A stretch of 16,147 nucleotides of DNA from Clostridiaceae bacterium UBA6110 (GCA_002428415.1 DIWI01000047.1:1-16147), one strand, 5' to 3'. Positions 1 to 6,996 are shown, numbered from the stretch's first letter. The notes: generated by a model not told the origin, from the letters alone. Made by a program: numbers and translations.

Positions 1-21
1 GCCCTTGCCATATATTCGGAA

Positions 22-39
22 AGCCTGGACTGACAGGCT
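22..39 (+). other. Small hairpin with GACTGA loop (copy 1)
   Basis: AGCCTG (22-27) pairs perfectly with CAGGCT (34-39) around the six-base loop GACTGA. The same 12 bases, CTGGACTGACAG, recur 39 bases downstream at 64-75 inside a longer hairpin. The base pair next to the shared core differs (C-G here, T-A there), so the fold is kept while the sequence changes. I do not recognise the element. It may be the 3' end of an upstream transcript or part of a regulatory RNA cut by the window edge. Confidence 0.4.
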
Positions 40-51
40 CGTACCGGAAAT

Positions 52-88
52 AACCCGGAGTATCTGGACTGACAGATGCTCCGGGTTT
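52..88 (+). terminator. Long GC-rich hairpin, probable terminator of an upstream gene (copy 2 of the loop)
   Basis: AACCCGGAG then TATCTG (52-66) pairs with CAGATG then CTCCGGGTT (73-87), giving a 15-bp stem with one T-G wobble and the loop GACTGA. Only a short T-rich stretch follows (TTTATTG), so termination is plausible but not textbook. The gene that would end here lies outside the window. Its apical 12 bases are identical to those of the hairpin at 22-39. Confidence 0.45.
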
Positions 89-89
89 A

Positions 90-118
90 TTGTGCGGCGA
101 AATCCAAAGTGCTATAAT
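90..118 (+). promoter_or_regulatory. Probable promoter of the thioredoxin-like gene
   Basis: A perfect -10 box TATAAT lies at 113-118, 26 bases before the chosen start codon. The best -35 at 17-bp spacing is TTGTGC (90-95), which matches TTGACA at only three positions. The ribosome binding site GGAGG sits at 132-136. Confidence 0.45.
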
Positions 119-143
119 CAAGGAAAAAAGCGGAGGTCATGAA

Positions 144-629
144 ATGGATATGGGGTTATTTGAAGGGGGAGCAACGTTCCCTGAATACATGAATCAGGTA
201 GGACCTGAATTCAGGCAGAGATATGAGAAGACAAGCCTTTCAGAGGAGGCTAAGGAAAAGGTAAGGACCCTTGGGTCGCTCAGGAAGGTTGTAGCCTTTT
301 CAGAAGGCTACTGCCCTGATTGCGTTGCAGTGCTGCCTTTCATGGAAAGGATGAGGGAGGAAAATCCAAACATTTCCTTCACTGTAAAGCACAAGACCGG
401 AAACGAAGAAGCTCTGGTCGAGGCTGCAGGGGAATCGAGGATTCCACTTCTCATGTCCTTCGGCAAGGACGGCGAACCTCTTTCGGTATTCCTTGAATTC
501 CCTGAGAAGCTCAAGGATGAGATGAGAAGGGCGGCAGTGGAGGACAAGAAGGACCTTGTGGTGAAGTTCAGGGAAGGTGCATACAACGATATGATCGAGG
601 AAGCTCTCCTGGACCTTTTGAAAATCTGA
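144..629 (+). CDS. Thioredoxin-family protein with CPDC active site
   Basis: A 161-residue cytoplasmic protein with a thioredoxin-like fold. The redox motif C-P-D-C is at residues 57-60, after a short beta strand (VVAFSEGY) and before an amphipathic helix (PFMERMREE). A conserved cis-proline context (SRIPLL) follows near residue 95. This is the pattern of the Thioredoxin_9-type proteins (about 160-180 residues with an N-terminal helical extension) rather than of classical 105-residue thioredoxin with CGPC. It likely performs thiol-disulfide exchange, but the substrate is unknown. The ATG at 144 was chosen because GGAGG (132-136) lies seven bases upstream; the open frame extends further to a TTG at 90 without a usable binding site. 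There is no signal peptide. It is monocistronic, with its own promoter and a terminator shared with the convergent MFS gene. Confidence 0.85.
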   Translation: MDMGLFEGGATFPEYMNQVGPEFRQRYEKTSLSEEAKEKVRTLGSLRKVVAFSEGYCPDCVAVLPFMERMREENPNISFTVKHKTGNEEALVEAAGESRIPLLMSFGKDGEPLSVFLEFPEKLKDEMRRAAVEDKKDLVVKFREGAYNDMIEEALLDLLKI

Positions 630-644
630 TAATTAATATTGAGA

Positions 645-696
645 AAAAACAGGAAGGATGCATCCATTATTCAATGGTTACATCCTTCCTGTTTTT
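645..696. terminator. Bidirectional terminator between convergent genes
   Basis: AAAAACAGGAAGGATG (645-660) is perfectly complementary to 681-696. The A-run on one side and T-run on the other give a U tract in both directions. The 20-base loop holds a second small stem, CCATT (664-668) with AATGG (673-677). The right arm lies inside the last codons of the MFS gene on the minus strand, so one palindrome serves both convergent transcripts. Confidence 0.85.
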
Positions 697-1917
697 CATG
701 CGGTATCTTACAAGAAAAGCGAGACAGCCAACGGCACGAAGAGTACCTGAAACATATAGTGAAGCGCTTAGCCCGAACAGGCTTAGCACAAGGTTCCCGA
801 AGAGAGGAGCTACTGCAAGCGTTACGCTGGTCAGTGTAGTGTGGATTGCCGCTGAAATCAGGCTTTCACCCTCAGGGGAAGATTCCAGCATAAGTCCTAG
901 CAGCACTGCAGTGATGCCTGCGGTTGAGAAGCCTATTATCGGCTGTACAGCTGCATTCTCGAACATTGTGTGAGTGAGTGTGTAAAGGATTGGTGTTGAC
1001 GCCATGCATATCGTCGCGAAGACAATTCCAAGGTCATAGCCCGTCCTCTTCACTATCCTCTGCCACAGGGGAAAGCTAAATATGCCTGAAAGGCTAAGAA
1101 CCACATTTACTATTGTAAGCCACTTTTCATCAGCTCCAAGGTAGCTGATCTGATAAATGCTGAAGAGCGGCCAGCCTGTCTGCCATCCGAAGTGAAAAAT
1201 GAGTGAACATATCAGGAAGGACCTGTAGTCCTTGTGGTGAAGTACCCGTCTCATGGCATCAATTGGGCGGATAGCAGGAGCTGTCTTTACATCTGTTGCC
1301 TTTAGCATCTTCAGATAGTGGACTTCTCTTATACCGAGCAGGAAACTCAGAACAATGAAGAACTGGTACATATATACTGCCGACCTGTTTGTTGTTGTAA
1401 CCGAGAGCACGACACCCATGATTATGGATGTCACAAGCTGGGCAATCTGCGAATATGAATTCCTGTAGGTGATGGCTTCGGCTCTCTCCTTGGGAGAGAA
1501 GACATCACCAGTGAAGCTCTGCAGTGCTGTAGCAGATATGGATTCTGGAAAATTCATAAGGCCGTATACCAGAACGAATACCAGAGGCCGTGAAGTTTCC
1601 GGAAGTAATGGCACTGCTGCCAGCAGCAGCGGGAAAGATCTGCTCAGGTAGAAGAAGCCTTCCATTATCCTGCGCTTGTTCTTTGACCTTTGTATCATTA
1701 CGATTCCTGGGATAGTGACGAATATGGCGACAAATCCAGGCAAAGCGTTAAGAAGCGAATAATGGATGGGTGCCCCTCCAAGCCTGTCGAGGAATTTTGC
1801 CGCGAAGCTCTTTGCGAATATTGTGACCATGGTGAACAGGATACCGTTGAGTGTGTAGTACTTTATGTTCCTGCTGTTACCGAACAATCCGAGATTGAGA
1901 CGCCTGACAAGCTTCAT
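667..1917 (-). CDS. MFS-type transporter, substrate unknown
   Basis: A 416-residue integral membrane protein with about ten to twelve hydrophobic segments separated by short charged loops. Typical cytoplasmic-loop features are QRSKNKRRI after the second or third helix, SPKERAEAITYRNS between helices 4 and 5, and a long central loop near residues 205-225. Length and layout fit the major facilitator superfamily. No motif I can see fixes the substrate. ATG at 1917 is supported by AAGGAG five bases upstream. It starts 15 bases after the end of queT on the same strand, so the two are almost certainly cotranscribed from the queT promoter. That makes uptake or export of a queuosine- or purine-related compound possible, but this is inference from position only. 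Transcription ends at the bidirectional terminator at 645-696, which overlaps its 3' end. Confidence 0.8.
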   Translation of the reverse strand: MKLVRRLNLGLFGNSRNIKYYTLNGILFTMVTIFAKSFAAKFLDRLGGAPIHYSLLNALPGFVAIFVTIPGIVMIQRSKNKRRIMEGFFYLSRSFPLLLAAVPLLPETSRPLVFVLVYGLMNFPESISATALQSFTGDVFSPKERAEAITYRNSYSQIAQLVTSIIMGVVLSVTTTNRSAVYMYQFFIVLSFLLGIREVHYLKMLKATDVKTAPAIRPIDAMRRVLHHKDYRSFLICSLIFHFGWQTGWPLFSIYQISYLGADEKWLTIVNVVLSLSGIFSFPLWQRIVKRTGYDLGIVFATICMASTPILYTLTHTMFENAAVQPIIGFSTAGITAVLLGLMLESSPEGESLISAAIHTTLTSVTLAVAPLFGNLVLSLFGLSASLYVSGTLRAVGCLAFLVRYRMKNRKDVTIE

Positions 1918-1932
1918 GAAAACTCCTTTCGG

Positions 1933-2409
1933 CTAGCTGAATTTAAGCGCACGCACAAGGTTCTTGTCCTTCAGGATTGTCTTGAAGACAATGTATCCGA
2001 CGACAGAAACGACAAGGAATTCGCCTGCGAATACCTGAAGTGCAGACAGGAAAAAGGGAAGACCGAGCACCAGCTTCAGCTCAAGTCCGATGATGAGGCC
2101 GTTCACTATAGCGGGCCAGAGGGAAGCTCCGAACAGGCTCTTTGACCTTGCCATAAGAAGCAGCGCAATAAAGGTAGCTGTAGTTCCGAAGAAGATGTCC
2201 GCAATGCCGAGAGGACTTGGAAGGTTCGCTATAAAGCAGCCTGCCACTAGTCCCGGAATGTATTTCCTGTCGATGAACACCAGAAGCGTAAGCACTTCAG
2301 ATACCCTGAACTGGATTCCGTACCAGCTGAAGGGGTTGAGGATCGTTATTACTGCATAGATTGCGGCTATAATAGCCGTCCTGACCAAAAAAGAAACCTT
2401 TATATCCAT
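1933..2409 (-). CDS. queT: QueT family queuosine-precursor transporter
   Basis: A 158-residue membrane protein with about five transmembrane helices. It carries the QueT family hallmarks: IQFRVSEVLTLL near residues 30-42, then GLVAGCFIANLPSPLGIADIFFGTTAT around residues 53-75. QueT proteins are thought to be substrate-binding S components of energy-coupling factor transporters that import queuosine precursors (preQ0/preQ1/queuine). No ECF ATPase or T component is in the window, so it would share a distant module. The ATG at 2409 is preferred over the upstream TTG at 2424, because the GGAG nine bases before the ATG would overlap the TTG. It has its own promoter and lies 15 bases upstream of an MFS gene. 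Confidence 0.88.
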   Translation of the reverse strand: MDIKVSFLVRTAIIAAIYAVITILNPFSWYGIQFRVSEVLTLLVFIDRKYIPGLVAGCFIANLPSPLGIADIFFGTTATFIALLLMARSKSLFGASLWPAIVNGLIIGLELKLVLGLPFFLSALQVFAGEFLVVSVVGYIVFKTILKDKNLVRALKFS

Positions 2410-2426
2410 ATCATTTGACTCCAATC

Positions 2427-2455
2427 ATTTTAGTGCAAAATGCATTCTATCACAA
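2427..2455 (-). promoter_or_regulatory. Promoter of the queT-MFS operon
   Basis: On the minus strand, TTGTGA (2450-2455) is followed after exactly 17 bases by TAAAAT (2427-2432), with four and five matches to the -35 and -10 consensus. The transcript would begin almost at the ribosome binding site, leaving a leader of roughly 10-15 bases. The promoter starts right after the pncB terminator. The leader is too short for a preQ1 riboswitch. Confidence 0.6.
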
Positions 2456-2490
2456 AAACAGCAGCCGTGGAAGAAATATCCACGGCTGCT
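2452..2490 (-). terminator. Rho-independent terminator of pncB
   Basis: AGCAGCCGTGGA (2460-2471) pairs perfectly with 2479-2490, giving a 12-bp GC-rich stem with the seven-base loop AGAAATA. On the minus strand it is followed by GTTTTTGTG. It lies directly behind the pncB stop codon and separates pncB from queT. Confidence 0.92.
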
Positions 2491-2494
2491 TATC

Positions 2495-3964
2495 CTAGAT
2501 GTACTCCCTTGAGTGTGAGATAAGCAGCTCCTGCCTGGTATCCCAAAGCTTCTGGGAAAGATCCACATAGTAGTTGTGTGGATTCTCAAATCTCAGGACT
2601 TCAGCCCAGAGCTTGTCAGTTTCCTTTGCGGAGTAATCCCTGATCTCAAGGACTGTCGGGCTGTCATACACCGGCTCCCCATGCTTGAACAGCTGCACAT
2701 GAAGCGGTCTTGCGTAGAAGTTTGTCACAACCTTCTGCTTCCATGTGTACACCGGGTCGAATATGGTCAGAGGCACATTCTCGTCGATGACCTCGTCATG
2801 CTCGCATATGACATCAGCAATGGCCTTGTCGTTCTTCTTCGTAAATATCCTGTAGACCTTCTTGAAGTGGGGATTTGTGATCTTTTCCTGGTTTTCGCTG
2901 ATCTTTATCCTGGGGACCACCTTCCCGTCCTTTTCAATTGCAACAAGCTTGTATACACCGCCGAACACAGGCTCGGACTTTGCGGTTATAAGCCTTTCTC
3001 CGACTCCGAACACGTCAATTTCGGCTCCCTGGTTCAGGACATCCCTTATGATGTGCTCATCAAGGGAATTGGAAACTATGATCTTTACATCGCTGTAGCC
3101 TGCCTCATCAAGCATCCTCCTGGTTTCCTTTGTAAGGTAGGTTATGTCTCCTGAATCTATCCTTATGGATTGAGGCCTGAAGCCCTGCGGCACGACAATC
3201 TCGTCAAATACCCTGATCGCATTGGGAACTCCTGATTTCAGGACATTGTACGTGTCTATAAGCAGCGAGCAGTTCGACGGGTAAGCATTGGCCCACTTGC
3301 TGAAGGCTTCAAGTTCGGTGTCGAACAGCTGAACCCAGCTGTGTGCCATGGTTCCTGATGATGGTACGTTGAACATGATCTCCGCAAGGGTGTTGGAGGA
3401 GGATGTGCATCCGCCGACTATAGCAGCCCTTGAACCGTATATTGCTCCATCGTAGCCCTGAGCTCGTCTTGAGCCGAACTCAAGAACCGGTCTTCCCTTT
3501 GCAGCCCTTACTATCCTGTTGGCCTTGGTGGCTATGAGAGTCTGGTGGTTTATGGTAAGGAGGATCATTGTCTCCACAAACTGAGCCTGTATGATCGGCC
3601 CCCTGACTATCACCAGCGGCTCGTTTGGAAATACAGGAGTGCCTTCCGGCACAGCCCAGACATCGCATTCGAACTTGAAGTTTTCAAGGTATGAAAGGAA
3701 CTCTTCGCTGAAAATTCCCTTCTTCCTGAGATATTCTATGTCTTCCTTTGAGAAGGTGAGGTTCTCCAGATACTCCATGAGCTGGTCAACTCCCGCCATG
3801 ATGCAGTATCCGCCTTCGTCAGGCACCCTTCTGAAGAACATGTCGAAGTAGGCTATGGTATCTGACACACCCTCCTTCATGTAGCCGTTTCCCATTGTAA
3901 GCTCATAAAAGTCTGTAAGCATAGTAAGGTTTCTTCCGTTCCTCACGTCTATTACCCTTTCCAT
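2495..3964 (-). CDS. pncB: Nicotinate phosphoribosyltransferase
   Basis: A 489-residue cytosolic enzyme that makes nicotinate mononucleotide from nicotinate and PRPP with ATP hydrolysis, the entry step of the Preiss-Handler NAD salvage route. The family start NLTMLTDFYELTMGNGY is at residues 12-28. The active-site stretch LEFGSRRAQG is at 161-170. GTMAHSW (204-210) carries His208, the likely phosphorylated histidine, and IRIDSGD follows. Length fits the longer bacterial PncB class. The start at 3964 was chosen because AGGTGAT lies just upstream; an upstream in-frame ATG at 4003 has no binding site. It is monocistronic, transcribed away from the helicase gene and closed by its own terminator. 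No convincing -35/-10 pair is visible in front of it. Confidence 0.95.
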   Translation of the reverse strand: MERVIDVRNGRNLTMLTDFYELTMGNGYMKEGVSDTIAYFDMFFRRVPDEGGYCIMAGVDQLMEYLENLTFSKEDIEYLRKKGIFSEEFLSYLENFKFECDVWAVPEGTPVFPNEPLVIVRGPIIQAQFVETMILLTINHQTLIATKANRIVRAAKGRPVLEFGSRRAQGYDGAIYGSRAAIVGGCTSSSNTLAEIMFNVPSSGTMAHSWVQLFDTELEAFSKWANAYPSNCSLLIDTYNVLKSGVPNAIRVFDEIVVPQGFRPQSIRIDSGDITYLTKETRRMLDEAGYSDVKIIVSNSLDEHIIRDVLNQGAEIDVFGVGERLITAKSEPVFGGVYKLVAIEKDGKVVPRIKISENQEKITNPHFKKVYRIFTKKNDKAIADVICEHDEVIDENVPLTIFDPVYTWKQKVVTNFYARPLHVQLFKHGEPVYDSPTVLEIRDYSAKETDKLWAEVLRFENPHNYYVDLSQKLWDTRQELLISHSREYI

Positions 3965-4030
3965 TACATCACCTATTTCAAATTTATTTCGTCTATCTAT
4001 CATATTACCAAATTTTCACAAATAACTTAA

Positions 4031-4042
4031 GCCCTTAAGGGC
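4031..4042. promoter_or_regulatory. Perfect 12-bp palindrome between divergent genes
   Basis: GCCCTTAAGGGC is a perfect palindrome in the 208-base gap between divergent pncB and the helicase gene, about 70 bases from the pncB start. It could be an operator for either gene, but it does not match a site I recognise. Twelve-base palindromes can also occur by chance. Confidence 0.3.
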
Positions 4043-4111
4043 AATTTGTTGTCCAGGAAAGCCCAATACGCGCATGTGTTTAGATACAGCAGATATTTCA
4101 GGAAAAAATAA

Positions 4112-4140
4112 TGGGAAAATCTCCTCATATGGAGTAAAAT
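4112..4140 (+). promoter_or_regulatory. Possible promoter of the helicase gene
   Basis: TAAAAT (4135-4140) is a good -10 box 32 bases before the start codon. The hexamer at 17-bp spacing, TGGGAA (4112-4117), is a poor -35. The ribosome binding site GGAGGTG follows at 4160-4166. Confidence 0.35.
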
Positions 4141-4172
4141 AGGAATCTATGGGTAAATTTGGAGGTGAAGCC

Positions 4173-5900
4173 ATGGAACTTGATGAATATCAGAAGATTG
4201 CAAGCAATACAGACCAGAGAAGGGTCCTGGTCGTTGCCCCTCCAGGTTCAGGAAAGACCACGGTACTCCTTGAAAGGCTTGGATTGACCATGGATTCAGG
4301 TATCGCACCCGGAAGGATTTTAGTTCTGACCTTTTCCAAAGCTGCCGCAGAGGAGCTGAAAGCCAGGTTCGAAGGCGAAAGGAAGCCGTTTTTCGGAACC
4401 CTTCACGGATTCTCCTACAGGATGCTGAGGAGCCTTGGAATAGACGTTTCGCTTGTCTACGGCAAACCTGAGCAAGAGGTGAAGCTTCTTATGCAGAGGA
4501 GCCTGAATCTTGCCAGGGAAGACATTGATAATCTCATGAGGGACTTTTCTGCATACAGGATGGCTGTATTCAAGGGCGCTGAATCAAAAAAGGAAGCGAT
4601 GGCCTTAAGGGATGATGTATTCAGAAAAGCCATGGACTTGTACGAGGGATTCAAGAAGGAACGAGGGCTCATGGACTTCGATGACCTTCAGACGAGGTTC
4701 CTGTCACTTCTTGAGGACAAGGAGCTTACGGCAAGTATCCGGAGGACATTCACGCACATTCTTGTCGATGAGTTCCAGGACCTTGATCCGGTCCAGCTTC
4801 AGCTCCTTGCGAAGCTTTCTGAAGATGGAAGCATCTTCTGCGTAGGAGATGAGGACCAGTGCATATATGCCTTCAGAGGGTCGGACCCATCTGCAATGAT
4901 GGACTTTGAGGAAAGATTCAAAGGAAGCAAGCTGTACCTTAAATATAACTACAGGAGCTCAAGGACAATAGTAGACTACGCAGGTGAGGTAATAAGGTTC
5001 AACAGGGAAAGGAACGATAAGGAGCTGCTTCCTGACAGGAAAGACCTGACGAGAATAAGGAAGGTCTTCCCGCCTTCCCAGGAGGGCATGCTTTCTGACA
5101 TATCCAATGAGGTCATGAAGGATATATACGGTTCCTATGCCGTACTTTACAGGACCAATGAGGAAGGCGAAAGGATCAGGGAACATCTGAGGCGCGAAAG
5201 CATACCCTTCAGATGCAGGGACGGCTACAGCTTCTACAGGACAATGGTGGCCAGGGACATACTTGAATACATGCGCTATGCAGCAACAGGAGACCCCAGG
5301 CATTTCGCACGGGTTGCCAACAAGCCCTACAGGTACATACCCAAGGATGACCTTAGAAGAATGGCTTCCGGCGAGGATGTCAAAACAGTTCTTCTGTCCG
5401 GTGAAAAGGGCGATTTCGCCAAAGGCAGGATGAAGGACCTGATTCACGACCTGAAGCCCATGGCAAAGAAATCCCCGAGAGACCTTGTGAGGTATATCGG
5501 CAAGGTACTTGGTTATGAGGATTATCTGAAGGATTATTCAGAAAGGACCGGTAGAGACCTTGAAGAGCTCTCCGGAGACCTGGAGGAGATGCTAGAGCTT
5601 GCCGGAAACCATAAGGTGCTTAACGCCTTCCTGGAGGAGAGCATGAAGGAGCCTGAAAGCGACCCTTCTGCAAAGCTTCTCCTGTCAACAATCCATGGCG
5701 TCAAAGGGCTTGAGTTCGACAAGGTGTTCCTCGTCAACTGTGTGGAGGGCATCATGCCCCAGGCTGTTACAGGCGCTGACCTTGAGGAGGAGCGGAGGAT
5801 ATTCTATGTTGGGATAACCCGTGCAAGGCATGAGCTTGACATATATTCACCGCGGACAATTCATGGAAAAGAGAGAAAAAGAAGCAGATTTGTTATATGA
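4173..5900 (+). CDS. Short UvrD/Rep-type superfamily 1 DNA helicase
   Basis: A 575-residue ATP-dependent 3'-5' DNA helicase, cytosolic. The SF1A motifs appear in order: Q motif (EYQKIA, residues 5-10), Walker A APPGSGKTT (22-30), motif Ia VLTFSKAAAEEL, motif II DEFQD (199-203), motif III GDEDQCIYAFRGSDP, motif IV YNYRSS, motif V STIHGVKGLEFD (near 508) and motif VI FYVGITRAR. All catalytic motifs are intact, so it is not a remnant. It is about 150 residues shorter than PcrA/UvrD (about 720-740), and the missing length appears to lie in the 1B/2B inserts and the C-terminal tail. Pathway (repair, or clearing proteins from DNA) cannot be told. The start at 4173 is fixed by GGAGGTG (4160-4166); the in-frame ATG at 4149 would include that site in coding sequence. 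It overlaps the promoter of the next operon at its stop codon. Confidence 0.9.
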   Translation: MELDEYQKIASNTDQRRVLVVAPPGSGKTTVLLERLGLTMDSGIAPGRILVLTFSKAAAEELKARFEGERKPFFGTLHGFSYRMLRSLGIDVSLVYGKPEQEVKLLMQRSLNLAREDIDNLMRDFSAYRMAVFKGAESKKEAMALRDDVFRKAMDLYEGFKKERGLMDFDDLQTRFLSLLEDKELTASIRRTFTHILVDEFQDLDPVQLQLLAKLSEDGSIFCVGDEDQCIYAFRGSDPSAMMDFEERFKGSKLYLKYNYRSSRTIVDYAGEVIRFNRERNDKELLPDRKDLTRIRKVFPPSQEGMLSDISNEVMKDIYGSYAVLYRTNEEGERIREHLRRESIPFRCRDGYSFYRTMVARDILEYMRYAATGDPRHFARVANKPYRYIPKDDLRRMASGEDVKTVLLSGEKGDFAKGRMKDLIHDLKPMAKKSPRDLVRYIGKVLGYEDYLKDYSERTGRDLEELSGDLEEMLELAGNHKVLNAFLEESMKEPESDPSAKLLLSTIHGVKGLEFDKVFLVNCVEGIMPQAVTGADLEEERRIFYVGITRARHELDIYSPRTIHGKERKRSRFVI

Positions 5901-5906
5901 TATAAT
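5898..5906 (+). promoter_or_regulatory. Extended -10 promoter overlapping the helicase stop codon
   Basis: TGATATAAT is a perfect extended -10 element (TGn plus TATAAT). Its TG is part of the helicase TGA stop codon. No -35 is evident, as is common for extended -10 promoters. A start near 5913 would give a leader of about 105 bases that contains the whole 23-nt repeat array ahead of the pseudouridine synthase gene. Confidence 0.6.
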
Positions 5907-5922
5907 GTACTGGAAGATATGC

Positions 5923-6005
5923 GGGAGTAAGATGCTCCCATAACAGGGAGCTTAACGCTCCCATAAGAGGGAGCTTAGCGCTCCCATAAGAGGGAGCTTA
6001 ATCCC
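5923..6005 (+). repeat. Tandem 23-nt hairpin-forming repeats in a 5' leader
   Basis: Three full 23-base units (5923-5945, 5946-5968, 5969-5991) and a partial fourth (5992-6005) follow each other without spacers. Each unit is GGGAG, a 7-base linker, CTCCC and a 6-base linker (ATAACA or ATAAGA). GGGAG and CTCCC are complementary, so each CTCCC can pair either with the GGGAG before it or with the one after it, giving two alternative hairpin registers. Units 2 and 3 differ at one base. The array ends just before the AAGGAG ribosome binding site (6008-6013), whose GGAG is complementary to the CTCC of every unit. It is noncoding in position and lies in the probable leader of the operon. Confidence 0.9.
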
Positions 6006-6017
6006 CGAAGGAGAAAT

Positions 6018-6983
6018 ATGAGAATAGAGATAGGAAGCAATGAAGCAGGGCAGAGGCTGGATAAGTTTCTCAGGAAATACCTGAAGGACGTGCCGCTTTC
6101 CGCGATATACAAAGCAATGAGAAAAGGTGACATAAGAGTAAACGGCGCAAGGGGCAAGGAAAAGGACATGCTGAACCTTGGGGATGTACTGGAGATAAAG
6201 TACCTTGAATCAAAAGCGCCTGAAACCAAAAAGGAATTCATACAGGTGGACGCCGAATTCAAGGTCACCTATGAGGATGATAATCTCCTTGTAGTCGAGA
6301 AATGGCCTGGAATACTTGTCCATAAGGATATGGGGAGCAATGAGCCTACCCTTACTGACCACGTCCTTTCATATTTAAAGGAAAAGGGAGAGTACAGCCC
6401 AGAGGATGAGAAGACATTCTCCCCTTCACCGGTAAACAGGCTGGACAGGAATACCTCAGGCCTTGTAATGTATGGAAAGAATTTCGAAGCTCTCAAGGAG
6501 CTCAGCTCCATGATGAGGGAGAGGGACATAGAGAAGAAGTATGTCGCACTGGTCAAGGGCAGGATAAAGGACGGCGAATACAGGGCATTCATAGAGAAGC
6601 GAGAGGATGTCAACACCAGCCTGGTTTCGATGACTGACGGACCATCACGCAAGGAGATTGCCATGAGGGTCGTTTCAGAGAGGTCCAGCGGACTGTTCTC
6701 GTTTGTCGAGCTGGAGCTTTTGACAGGAAGAAGCCATCAGCTGAGGGCGCACCTTGCGTTCCTTGGCAATCCTATAGTTGGCGACTCAAAGTACGGAGAC
6801 AAGACGACCAACAACTACTTCAACAACAAGTACGCGCTTTCATACCAGTACCTGTATGCTTACAAGCTGACCTTCAGGAATGCCACTGGAAAGCTGTCGT
6901 ATCTGGAAAACAAGGTAATTGTTGAAAAGCTTCCGCCGATATTCAAGAAGATAAGGAACGACGTATTCAAATTCGACCTGTGA
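6018..6983 (+). CDS. RluA-family 23S rRNA pseudouridine synthase
   Basis: A 321-residue cytosolic enzyme that isomerises uridine to pseudouridine in RNA, most likely in 23S rRNA. Residues 1-60 form an S4 RNA-binding domain (RLDKFLRKYL, then GDIRVNGARGK). The catalytic domain has NRLDRNTSG with nucleophile Asp143; the histidine that often begins this motif is Asn140 here. It also carries the RluA signature TGRSHQLRAHLAFLGNPIVGDSKYG. Which of RluA, RluC or RluD it matches functionally cannot be decided. ATG at 6018 has AAGGAG four bases upstream, a slightly tight spacing. It is the first gene of a three-gene operon whose leader holds the repeat array. The flippase gene begins 13 bases after its stop. 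Confidence 0.93.
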   Translation: MRIEIGSNEAGQRLDKFLRKYLKDVPLSAIYKAMRKGDIRVNGARGKEKDMLNLGDVLEIKYLESKAPETKKEFIQVDAEFKVTYEDDNLLVVEKWPGILVHKDMGSNEPTLTDHVLSYLKEKGEYSPEDEKTFSPSPVNRLDRNTSGLVMYGKNFEALKELSSMMRERDIEKKYVALVKGRIKDGEYRAFIEKREDVNTSLVSMTDGPSRKEIAMRVVSERSSGLFSFVELELLTGRSHQLRAHLAFLGNPIVGDSKYGDKTTNNYFNNKYALSYQYLYAYKLTFRNATGKLSYLENKVIVEKLPPIFKKIRNDVFKFDL

Positions 6984-6996
6984 TGGAGGTTTCTCA

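Noticed and set aside
22..87. Guanidine-II (mini-ykkC) riboswitch
   Set aside because: The two-hairpin plan is similar, but the loops are GACTGA rather than ACGR, and the second stem looks like a terminator.
1690..2145. Open frame of 151 codons on the plus strand across the MFS-queT junction
   Set aside because: It is antisense to two recognisable genes and its translation is charged and featureless.
2410..2460. preQ1 riboswitch upstream of queT
   Set aside because: No pseudoknot-like aptamer sequence is visible and the leader from the best promoter is too short.
4959..5447. Open frame of 162 codons antisense to the helicase
   Set aside because: The helicase frame carries all its motifs here; the antisense product resembles no family.
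5923..6005. Short repeats resembling a CRISPR array
   Set aside because: The units are directly adjacent with no unique spacers, and no cas genes are present.
6435..6446. Loss of the usual His in the pseudouridine synthase motif as a sign of inactivity
   Set aside because: The catalytic Asp143 and the rest of the LDxxTSG motif are intact; the preceding position varies in the family.
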